Of a stretch of DNA of 7,562 nucleotides, positions 1 through 5,926 are shown one piece after another. A program made the position numbers and the translations under genes. The first letter of the stretch is position 1, and each line of letters opens with the position of its first letter. Source of the stretch: Microcaldota archaeon (lineage in GTDB: Archaea; Micrarchaeota; Micrarchaeia; Norongarragalinales; WALN01); the NCBI GenBank assembly GCA_015522865.1, contig WALN01000051.1:1-7562 (forward strand), given 5' to 3'. Under the pieces are notes generated by a model that ran no database searches, was not told where the DNA came from, and worked only from the letters and a program-made list of their open reading frames with translations.

Positions 1-205
1 CTTCTTGATGCAACTTCTTAAAAAGAAGTTGCATCAAGAAGTGCTGGTGCAGCGCAACTTCTTAGAAAGAAGTTGCATCAAGAAGTGCTGGTGCAGCGCA
101 ACTTCTTAAAAAGAAGTTGCATCAAGAACTTTCTAGTGCAGGTCTTTGCGAAGCAAAGAAGTGCTGCAGGTCTTTCTTTAGAAAGAAGTGCTTAGAAAGA
201 GGTGC
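1..205. repeat. Left hairpin-repeat array
   Basis: This is a run of short inverted repeats separated by a recurring GTGC / GTGCAG linker, with no coding potential. Bases 1-19 and 23-41 form a perfect 19-bp stem around AAA. Arms GCAACTTCTT and complement recur at 54-63/67-76 and 98-107/111-120. A different hairpin (CTTTGC, loop GAA, GCAAAG) lies at 144-158, and a CTTTC...GAAAG hairpin lies around 171-186. Bases 144-191 are identical to 7384-7431 in the right array (48 bp), and 129-147 match 7432-7450. No transposase or CRISPR-like unique spacers are present. The array could be a REP-like dispersed element or a structured non-coding RNA; I cannot tell which. Confidence 0.9.
10..128. repeat. 44-bp tandem repeat (hairpin A units)
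   Basis: The hairpin-A unit starts at 10, 54 and 98, an exact 44-bp period. Each unit is a 10-bp stem (GCAACTTCTT and complement), then ATCAAGAA, GTGCTG and GTGCAGC. The loop is AAA in copies one and three and AGA in copy two. The third copy diverges after base 128. The same unit with the same 44-bp period occurs at 7275 and 7319, with one more partial copy at 7533. Confidence 0.9.
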
Positions 206-210
206 AGTGA

Positions 211-227
211 GAGTCCCGCCCCCGGCA
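211..227 (+). other. tRNA 3'-end-like remnant (tentative)
   Basis: The 17 bases GAGTCCCGCCCCCGGCA are strikingly GC-rich for this window. They match the end of a tRNA: the second half of a T-loop, a T-stem 3' strand and a seven-base acceptor strand that would pair with GCCGGGG. The bases 5' of it do not supply a T-loop TTC or a T-stem partner, and no tRNA body precedes it; hairpin repeats abut instead. It may be the relic of a tRNA overrun by repeats, or chance. The amino-acid identity cannot be assigned. Confidence 0.3.
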
Positions 228-232
228 CTAAA

Positions 233-237
233 GTGAG
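233..237 (+). promoter_or_regulatory. Possible ribosome binding site for the ATP-grasp gene
   Basis: GTGAG lies three bases before the ATG at 241 and resembles the GGTGA core of archaeal Shine-Dalgarno sequences. The spacing is short. No TATA-like box is visible at the expected distance upstream, where the sequence is GC-rich or hairpin repeat, so the promoter of this operon is unclear. Confidence 0.35.
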
Positions 238-240
238 TAG

Positions 241-1155
241 ATGAAATTAATAGTTCTATATGATAGTATTTATTGGAAAAGAAAAAAACCATTTGTAAAT
301 AAAAAGTTGAATAACACTTACGAAAACTTTTCTAAAATTGCCGCGAGGTTCGGTGTGGATATAATATATGCATCCCCCCTGTGGATTAGAAACAAGATCG
401 CTACCAAGGCATGGAAATTTTACAAGAAATGGATAAAACTGTCCAATCAGAAATTCGGCTTTGTTTTCGATAAATCTAATTACTCGAGGACAACAGAGAA
501 AAAGGTGCGCGGATGGGAGCTGCCAACGATAAATTTGCCTTCGGTGAAAAAAATATGCAGCGATAAATATCTAACCTACAAGCTCTTCAAAAAATTCTCT
601 CCGGAAACAAAAATAGCAAACAAAAAGAACATAGAGAACATGTTGAATAGATATAAATTACTTGTCCTGAAGCCGAGATATGGAAGAGAAGGCGAGTCAG
701 TAAAATTTATTAGTAGAACTCCCAAGAAAATTCAAGAAAATACGATAGTACAACAATATATTCAAAGCAGAGGGATAAAAGGCATATGCAAAGGGTTCGC
801 AGAAATACGACTGGTTATACTTAACGGAAAGATAGCGGATTGGTATGTTAGAAAAGCGGGGAAAAATAAGAGAATAACAAATATTTCTAGGGGAGGCAAA
901 TTAATCAGATTCGAAAAAAACAAAATCCCGGGAGAGCTCATAAAAATAAAAAGGAAGATAGATAGCCATTTCAAAAAAATTAAATTAAGATTTTATAGCC
1001 AGGATTATATAGAAGATGAAAAGAGATTTTGGCTTATAGAGTTAAATGCTATGCCGGGCCTGTATGCCTGTAAGGGAGAGGAGGAAGATATAGAGAAAAC
1101 GCTTTTAAAATTAGGAAGAGAGATAGGGATGTGGAAAAATGGATATAGAAGATGA
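241..1155 (+). CDS. ATP-grasp superfamily enzyme, unknown substrate
   Basis: This 304-residue protein has an ATP-grasp fold, the family that joins a carboxylate to an amine or thiol through an acyl-phosphate. Visible features are a short alpha/beta N-terminal part (1-100) and a segment 'CSDKYLTYKLF' (105-116) like the DK-x-x-x-Y start of the ATP-binding half. The nucleotide-binding lysine is in 'LVLKPRYG' (K144), followed by 'IVQQYIQ' (169-175), E188 in 'AEIRLVI' and N214 in 'TNISRGG'. The metal-binding C-terminal motif has D255 with 'LIELNAMPGL' (E267, N269). The pattern is closest to RimK-like or YheC/YheD-like ATP-grasp proteins, but I see no substrate-specific signature. No signal peptide or membrane span is present, so it should be cytosolic. 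It overlaps rpiA by 17 bp in another frame, so the two are probably co-transcribed; that does not reveal the substrate. The protein is very rich in lysine and arginine. Confidence 0.85.
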   Translation: MKLIVLYDSIYWKRKKPFVNKKLNNTYENFSKIAARFGVDIIYASPLWIRNKIATKAWKFYKKWIKLSNQKFGFVFDKSNYSRTTEKKVRGWELPTINLPSVKKICSDKYLTYKLFKKFSPETKIANKKNIENMLNRYKLLVLKPRYGREGESVKFISRTPKKIQENTIVQQYIQSRGIKGICKGFAEIRLVILNGKIADWYVRKAGKNKRITNISRGGKLIRFEKNKIPGELIKIKRKIDSHFKKIKLRFYSQDYIEDEKRFWLIELNAMPGLYACKGEEEDIEKTLLKLGREIGMWKNGYRR

Positions 1156-1804
1156 GAAAAAAATAGTTGCTAAAAAAGCTCTAAAATTTGTGAAGCCGAG
1201 TACTATCGTCGGCCTTGGAAGCGGAAGCACCGCAGCGTATTTCATAGAAGCTCTTGGAAAACTAGCAAAGAAAAAAAAATTGAAAATAAAATGTGTTGCA
1301 ACTTCAAAAGAAAGTGAAAGAATTGCAAAAAAAGTTGGATTGAAAATTGTTGCATTGGAAAAAGCGGATAAAATAGACGTGGATATAGATGGAGCAGACA
1401 AAATCGACAATCAGAGAATAATAATAAAAGGAATGGGCGGCGCATTAACGCGGGAAAAATACGTAGCGTCAATTTCCAGGAAATTTGTGGTAATAGCGGA
1501 CCACAGAAAATTTGTGAAAGATTTGAGAAAAGAAAAAGTAATAGTTCCAGTCGAGGTGCTACCATTCGCAGTCAATAACGTAAAAAAGGAATTAAAAAAA
1601 CTGGGAGCAAAAACGAAAATGAGGAAGAAAAATAAAAGAATATTTGTAACAGATAACGGGAACTATATAATTGATAGTGAATTCAGGAAAATTAAAAATT
1701 TTAAGAAGATGGCAGTAAAGCTGAACAACATCCCGGGAGTCGTGGAGAATGGAATTTTTTTATTTAAAGGAGTCAAGGTTATAAGACCAAAAAATTTATT
1801 TTAA
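1139..1804 (+). CDS. rpiA: Ribose-5-phosphate isomerase A
   Basis: RpiA interconverts ribose 5-phosphate and ribulose 5-phosphate, supplying ribose for nucleotides. At 221 residues it is the normal family length. The phosphate-binding loop 'GLGSGSTAA' is at 25-33 and 'ATSKES' at 54-59. The catalytic stretch 'DVDIDGADKID' (80-90) supplies D84 and D87, and 'KGMGGALTREK' (97-107) supplies K97 and the general base E106. By motif alignment these correspond to E. coli D81, D84, K94 and E103. 'DNGNYIID' (172-179) and 'IPGVVENGIF' (198-207) are the usual C-terminal motifs. The third residue of the usual KGGGGA motif is Met here. The start overlaps the upstream ATP-grasp gene by 17 bp, which points to an operon with translational coupling. 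It ends 2 bp from the convergent alaS stop codon. Confidence 0.96.
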   Translation: MDIEDEKKIVAKKALKFVKPSTIVGLGSGSTAAYFIEALGKLAKKKKLKIKCVATSKESERIAKKVGLKIVALEKADKIDVDIDGADKIDNQRIIIKGMGGALTREKYVASISRKFVVIADHRKFVKDLRKEKVIVPVEVLPFAVNNVKKELKKLGAKTKMRKKNKRIFVTDNGNYIIDSEFRKIKNFKKMAVKLNNIPGVVENGIFLFKGVKVIRPKNLF

Positions 1805-1806
1805 GA

Positions 1807-4434
1807 CTATTTCGATTTGCGGCCCCTCGCAAATTCTCTACTTCCCCCTCCTTTTCCAAATCTTTTTATAATTATCCTCGCATCTTCGCCGGATTTTGAG
1901 TTGCATGCAACTGCAATAAATTTGTTTTTGTTCCACACAACAGCAATAAATTTCGGTTCTTTGGATATACCTAAAGCGACTTTTTCAACCAATTTGTTAT
2001 CCCCTTCTATTTCCATTTCAACTGCTCTGACCCTTTTTTCTTTCGCTTCTTTTATAATAGAAGCTGACAAAAGCTCTGCTATATAGTCGTATGCTCTTTC
2101 CAATTTTTTTCCTCTCTCCTTCCATTCATTGAAAAATCTCTTGATAGTAGGGATCAGCTCTTTCATCCCAACATTTATAGCTTTTGCCGCGCCCTTTAAA
2201 ATCTCTTCCTGCTTCTGCGCCCACAACAAAGCAGATTTTCCTGCTTTATAACGAATCCGTATAACGCCGTCCTGTATCTGCTCTGTGCCAATAATTTTAA
2301 CAAAATTTACATCTGAGGTGTTCGAGACATGCAAACCTCCGCAGGCTTCGGCGTCAACATTTTCGATATTAACTATTCGAATATTTTTTCTGATAGGGCC
2401 GCCCCCTTGATAAATAATAAAACCAAAGGATTTTTCTGCTTCCCCTCTCGGGTATTCTTTTATCTTAACTGGTATTGCTTTCCATATCCACTCATTCACC
2501 AAGCGCTCCATTTTTTCCTTCTCTTCTTCATCAATTTGTTTGAAATAAGTAACATCTAAATGCGCTTCATCACTTTTCACTTCGCTTCCGGCCTGCCATA
2601 TATGTTCCCCCAAAACCTTCCTTGCAGCAGCATTAATTAGATGGGTTGCTGTATGGTGCTTTTTGAGATTTTCCCTTCTTTCTGCATCAATTTTCAGATG
2701 AACCCTCTGGCCTTTTCTGAACGGAGACTTGTGCCTCAGATAGTGAATTACTACACCTCCAATTTTTTGAACATCCACAACTTTTTCATCATTAATAAAG
2801 CCGCTATCAGCAGCCTGTCCGCCGCCTTCGGCATAAAATATGGTTTTGTCAAGAACAACTAAGTTATCTCTGCTCTCAACAACTTTTGCATTACACTCCA
2901 GTCTGTCGGGGAACGTATAGAAATCTAATGCGGTGGCGGCAATATTCGAAGAAATAGAAGGGCTTATTTTATTTTCTTTTAAATAAACATTTTTGGAGGT
3001 GAGTTTGGAATAAAAATTGGACGGGATTTTGATATTTATCTTTTCTTTCTTTGCTGCTTTTTCTAGCAGTTCGGGCGTTATCCCATTGCTTTCATATAAT
3101 GTTATAAGCGCTTTTGTGTCAATTGACCCCTTCTTGACAATGCCCGATGCAATGCGTGTGGCTTTGGTTAAGGTAGAATCGAACTTTTTTTTCTCTATTT
3201 GTAATATTTCATCTATATAATCAAGGTTTTCAGAAAGCTCTGGGAAGAGCCCCTTCAAATCCTCGGCGTGCATTCTCATCAAATCGAACAAATTAAAATC
3301 AAAAGAATACTCATTGATGAAGGAAAAAGCGCGCCTTAAAAGAACACGCAAATTATAGCCGCCCGAAGTGTTTGATGGGATAGCTCCATCTGAGAGCGCG
3401 AATAAAAGAGTGCGGGAATGGTCGGCGATGCTGTAAATCGCCTGTATTGGGAGAATACTTTTTTCAAGTTCTTTGAAAGAAAGCCCTAATTTTTGCGATA
3501 TTTTTTCCTTTTCCTTCAGCGTGTTCTTCACTTCCTCAACATCCAAACCAGAAGCTAGAATGGAATATTTTTTGAGTAGGGGCTCATCTATTTCGAAAGA
3601 AGCTCTTTTTTTCATGAATTCTATTTCTCTCGGAAAAACTGCGTCGTAAATAGAATATGCGCCAGAATAGTACCACAATAATCTTTCAAAACCCCAGCCA
3701 ACATCAACAACTTTCATCCCGAGCTCTTTTTCTTTTCCATTTTCAAGTCCAAATTGCATAAACACTGAGTTCACCAATTCTGAGCCCTTGGAAAACGTTT
3801 CAATACACGGACCAAAGGCAGAAAAATCGCCCATTGCCCAAACGTCTTCTGAATAAACTAACTCTTCCTTGGGAATTTGCATAACCTCTGTAAGAAGTTT
3901 GTAATTCAGCTCAATGCATTTATCTCTCCAATATCCTTCTTTTGGATAATTAAAAGCATGCTGGCCGGCCATCATAAATCCGCTTAGATGCCTGCCAGTA
4001 ACACCTATGTTTGCCATATCAGAAAACCGCAGGCATATCTGCGGGACAACCAAAGGATTCGAGGGATACTCGAAGGTTATTTTTCCATGTTGGAGCCTCT
4101 GAAAGTCAACTATAGAAGCAATAGTAAACGGCAGGTCTTTTCTCCATCTGCATACAACTGGGTAGCGCTGCACTTCTGTATGTCCGTGTTTCTTAAAAAA
4201 ATCGGCAAATTTTTTCCAGAACTTTACATAATCAACCTTTGTTGGATTTTTCTTAAAAAAAGAATAAGGGGTATGAGAAGAATCACCGCAATCTTCTTTG
4301 CCTATGCTCCAAAAGTATTTGCCACACTTCGGACATTTTTTCCTTACGAATCCTTTGTCTTCAAATAATTTTGTAGAATAATATTTTTTCGGCGATTTTG
4401 AAAATTTCTCTCTTAAAACATCTTTTGTAAGCAT
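1807..4434 (-). CDS. alaS: Alanyl-tRNA synthetase, archaeal type
   Basis: This enzyme charges tRNA-Ala and hydrolyses mischarged Ser/Gly-tRNA. It has 875 residues, a little shorter than many archaeal homologues. In order: an archaeal zinc ribbon with C34, C37, C49 and H54 (the last is usually Cys); a class II catalytic core with 'FSDMANIGVTGRHLSGF' (137-153) and motif 3 'VDVGWGFERL' (243-252); and a linker helical region (about 280-470). The editing domain has 'YAEGGGQAADSG' (534-545), HxxxH at H594/H598 and CxxxH at C698/H702. The C-Ala domain ends in 'GKGGGSREFARGR' (860-872). All four editing metal ligands are present, so proofreading should work. The start ATG has GGGGAG just upstream and leads straight into the conserved archaeal extension. 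The gene follows the RNase P RNA gene on the same strand, 36 bp after its P1 helix, and ends tail to tail with rpiA. Confidence 0.98.
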   Translation of the reverse strand: MLTKDVLREKFSKSPKKYYSTKLFEDKGFVRKKCPKCGKYFWSIGKEDCGDSSHTPYSFFKKNPTKVDYVKFWKKFADFFKKHGHTEVQRYPVVCRWRKDLPFTIASIVDFQRLQHGKITFEYPSNPLVVPQICLRFSDMANIGVTGRHLSGFMMAGQHAFNYPKEGYWRDKCIELNYKLLTEVMQIPKEELVYSEDVWAMGDFSAFGPCIETFSKGSELVNSVFMQFGLENGKEKELGMKVVDVGWGFERLLWYYSGAYSIYDAVFPREIEFMKKRASFEIDEPLLKKYSILASGLDVEEVKNTLKEKEKISQKLGLSFKELEKSILPIQAIYSIADHSRTLLFALSDGAIPSNTSGGYNLRVLLRRAFSFINEYSFDFNLFDLMRMHAEDLKGLFPELSENLDYIDEILQIEKKKFDSTLTKATRIASGIVKKGSIDTKALITLYESNGITPELLEKAAKKEKINIKIPSNFYSKLTSKNVYLKENKISPSISSNIAATALDFYTFPDRLECNAKVVESRDNLVVLDKTIFYAEGGGQAADSGFINDEKVVDVQKIGGVVIHYLRHKSPFRKGQRVHLKIDAERRENLKKHHTATHLINAAARKVLGEHIWQAGSEVKSDEAHLDVTYFKQIDEEEKEKMERLVNEWIWKAIPVKIKEYPRGEAEKSFGFIIYQGGGPIRKNIRIVNIENVDAEACGGLHVSNTSDVNFVKIIGTEQIQDGVIRIRYKAGKSALLWAQKQEEILKGAAKAINVGMKELIPTIKRFFNEWKERGKKLERAYDYIAELLSASIIKEAKEKRVRAVEMEIEGDNKLVEKVALGISKEPKFIAVVWNKNKFIAVACNSKSGEDARIIIKRFGKGGGSREFARGRKSK

Positions 4435-4437
4435 TTT

Positions 4438-4443
4438 CTCCCC
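4438..4443 (-). promoter_or_regulatory. Shine-Dalgarno-like site of alaS
   Basis: On the minus strand GGGGAG sits three bases before the alaS ATG (4434). It supports that start and implies a transcript with a leader, either from a promoter upstream or by read-through from the RNase P RNA gene. Confidence 0.45.
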
Positions 4444-4460
4444 ATATATTAAAAGACAAT

Positions 4461-4470
4461 TATTTAAAAA
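4461..4470 (-). promoter_or_regulatory. Candidate TATA box of alaS
   Basis: Minus-strand TTTTTAAATA is centred about 31 bp before the alaS ATG, so initiation would give only a very short leader. The same bases directly follow the closing P1 helix of the RNase P RNA, so this promoter and that RNA's 3' end share sequence. Confidence 0.4.
4466..4470 (-). terminator. T-run at the RNase P RNA 3' end
   Basis: Five Ts on the minus strand come immediately after the last P1 base (4471). This fits the T-rich intrinsic termination of archaeal stable RNAs. It is a short run and overlaps the alaS TATA-like box. Confidence 0.4.
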
Positions 4471-4917
4471 TGAGCGGCGAGCCGTAGCCTGCCTTCTGTT
4501 ATTCGCAGCTTTTCATGCCTATTTCAATTTTAAGCCTAAGGTTTTCCTTTCATTCTCTTCTTTCCATTTATTTCTGTTCTTTCTTTCCTTCTTGTTCTTT
4601 CTTTTCCTTGGTTTTTGTTCTTTCTTTCCCTTGGTTTCTGTTCTTTCTTTCCCTTAAGGCTTTCTTTCTTACAAGAAAGAAAGGCTTATTGAACTAAGCG
4701 GTCAGAGACCTTGCACCAAGCAGAGCCGTTTCATCCCTTTACTAGAAACGTCGTAGAGTCATCCTGCTCTAGCAAGGGTATCGTTTCTGTTCTCTGCTCC
4801 GGCCTTAAACCGGGATGCTTTCTTGCATCTCTGAAGCGTCTCCAACTTCAGCGGCCCAAAAGGCCGGGTGGGCAGAACTTCCTCGAAACTTTATAAAGCT
4901 CCGAAGCTGCGCACTCA
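4471..4917 (-). ncRNA. rnpB: RNase P RNA with a large repeat expansion
   Basis: This is the catalytic RNA that removes tRNA 5' leaders. Read on the minus strand, 5' to 3': P1 TGAGTG (4912-4917) pairs with CGCTCA (4471-4476). P2 CGCAGCTT (4904-4911) pairs perfectly with AAGCTGCG (4504-4511). P3 is a hairpin of CGGAG-CUU with its partner (4883-4902). CR-I GAGGAAGTTCTGCC (4871-4884) forms P4 with CR-V ACAGAAGGCAGGCTACGG (4482-4499), keeping the bulged U. CR-II AACAGAAACGATAC is at 4778-4791, CR-III GGGATGAAACGGCTC at 4723-4737 and CR-IV GGTGCAAGGTC at 4707-4717. P12 joins 4735-4739 to 4774-4778. Small hairpins lie at 4814-4829, 4831-4851 and 4853-4865. Without the 146-nt insertion at 4537-4682 the RNA is about 300 nt, the normal archaeal size. 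Exact ends are inferred from P1. Confidence 0.93.
4537..4682 (-). repeat. Purine-rich expansion segment inside RNase P RNA
   Basis: The segment sits at the tip of a helix between CR-IV and CR-V. Minus-strand TTCAAT-AAGCC (complement of 4683-4693) pairs with GGCTT-AAA-ATTGAA (complement of 4523-4536), and everything between is insertion. It is almost pure purine on the RNA strand: repeated GAAAGAAAGAACAGAAA / CCAAGG blocks plus a hairpin (about 4656-4687) of AAGAAAGAAAG and its complement. The 18-mer GGAAAGAAAGAACAGAAA occurs twice (complement of 4571-4588 and 4635-4652) and again at 7203-7220. The conserved RNase P core is intact on both sides. Confidence 0.85.
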
Positions 4918-4940
4918 CCACTCAATAAAATAACAAAATG

Positions 4941-4950
4941 AATATATAAA
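4941..4950 (-). promoter_or_regulatory. TATA box of the RNase P RNA gene
   Basis: Minus-strand TTTATATATT is centred about 28 bp upstream of the inferred RNA 5' end (4917), the standard archaeal spacing. It lies just downstream of the primase stop codon, so the RNA probably has its own transcription start. Confidence 0.65.
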
Positions 4951-4952
4951 AA

Positions 4953-5891
4953 CTACCGAAAGCGCTCCATATTTCTAAGGTGTTTGGAAATATTATTAAT
5001 ATCTTTTATAAATTTGAGAATGGTGTAATTCTGCAGTTTTTCGACAATGTCTTCCTGCTCGAGCATTTTGAGTGAGAGCGGCATAGATATTCCATTGTAT
5101 TCTTTTGGTGAGCTCACGTGCAGAGAGCCAAGCGGAACTCTGCACAGCTTCCCAGAAGGCGTTTGGGACGGATCTATATTTATAGCATTTTCCGCGCGCT
5201 CATGTCCCCCCCTCACATTCAGTTTTGTCTTCTCTGCAACTTTTTTGGCCCACCTGCCAGTAAAGCTCGTTTCTGGTGACTCCTTTGAATATTTAAAATA
5301 TTTCTCATAAAATAAATTATCCTGCTTTTCTTTCAACATTAAAAATACGTGAAAAGAAGAGCCGGTCCATGCAATTAAAAATGAAGAAAATAAAGGCAGA
5401 AGTTTGCTCTTAAATTCCCCATCCTCTTCTATGGCATGCACGAATTCTAATGCAGCTATTCTTGCCTGTTCTGAGGTAACTCCTTTGCCCCGGTCAATAT
5501 CGAAGAATATCCTGTCTATCTTCTTATCAACTCCTTCGTTGTTGGTCGCATAAAGGAATTCCGAAAATTTCCTTGGAAGAAAATATTCCCATATGAGCTG
5601 TTGTTGTGGGGAAAGTTTTGAGCGCACTTCTTTTAAATGTTTTTTTCTCAATTTTAAAAAATTTTCATCAACATTTTCAGCCAAAACTTCAACAAACAAG
5701 GGCGCTTCTTTTGAGCCTCTTTTCAACAATGGAAACTTCATTTGAGGAATCCAATTTTTGGCTGCAAGCTCCTTTCCTCTGAGAAAATCTACACAATACG
5801 ATGCAGCAAATGAATAAAGCAGGGAAGGGTCCAGATCTCCATAGGGCCTAAGTGGGTCGCTAAATTCTGAAATAAATTTCTCAATGCCCAT
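4953..5891 (-). CDS. priS: DNA primase small subunit-like protein (AEP superfamily)
   Basis: This protein makes the short primers that start DNA synthesis, as the catalytic subunit of the archaeo-eukaryotic primase. Of its 312 residues, the key motifs are: motif I 'DRIFFDIDRG' (126-135) with the metal-binding pair D131 and D133; motif II 'TGSSFHVFLML' (176-186) with H181; and motif III 'NIDPSQTPSGKLCRVPLGSLH' spanning 238-258, with D240, R251 and H258. The N-terminal 120 residues are helical and match no motif I recognise. Only two cysteines occur (C33, C250), so the zinc knuckle of typical PriS is absent. This, and the short length, leave open a divergent DPANN primase or a PrimPol/LigD-like polymerase. 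No large-subunit (PriL) gene is in the window. The ATG is chosen because a TATA box stands about 26 bp before it. Confidence 0.85.
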   Translation of the reverse strand: MGIEKFISEFSDPLRPYGDLDPSLLYSFAASYCVDFLRGKELAAKNWIPQMKFPLLKRGSKEAPLFVEVLAENVDENFLKLRKKHLKEVRSKLSPQQQLIWEYFLPRKFSEFLYATNNEGVDKKIDRIFFDIDRGKGVTSEQARIAALEFVHAIEEDGEFKSKLLPLFSSFLIAWTGSSFHVFLMLKEKQDNLFYEKYFKYSKESPETSFTGRWAKKVAEKTKLNVRGGHERAENAINIDPSQTPSGKLCRVPLGSLHVSSPKEYNGISMPLSLKMLEQEDIVEKLQNYTILKFIKDINNISKHLRNMERFR

Positions 5892-5912
5892 AAATAAATT
5901 ATCTTTTCCCAG

Positions 5913-5922
5913 TTTTTAAATA
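5913..5922 (-). promoter_or_regulatory. TATA box of the primase gene
   Basis: Minus-strand TATTTAAAAA is centred 26-27 bp before the ATG at 5891, within the 35-bp gap after mscS. That spacing puts the transcription start at or beside the ATG, so the mRNA is probably leaderless. No Shine-Dalgarno sequence is visible, which agrees. Confidence 0.6.
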
Positions 5923-5926
5923 TCAA

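Noticed and set aside
1..205. CRISPR array
   Set aside because: Repeats are tandem or shuffled hairpins without unique spacers of regular length, and no cas genes are present.
4540..4690. Independent insertion sequence in the RNase P gene
   Set aside because: No transposase frame, terminal inverted repeats or target duplication; only simple purine/pyrimidine repeats and one hairpin.
4515..4896. Two short plus-strand open frames between alaS and the primase gene
   Set aside because: They are antisense to the RNase P RNA; one translates the pyrimidine tract into low-complexity Phe/Ser, the other reads through conserved RNA regions.
4471..4917. SRP (7S) RNA or an rRNA fragment
   Set aside because: The SRP GGAAG/GCAGC apical motif and rRNA signatures are missing, while RNase P conserved regions I-V appear in the right order with pairing helices.
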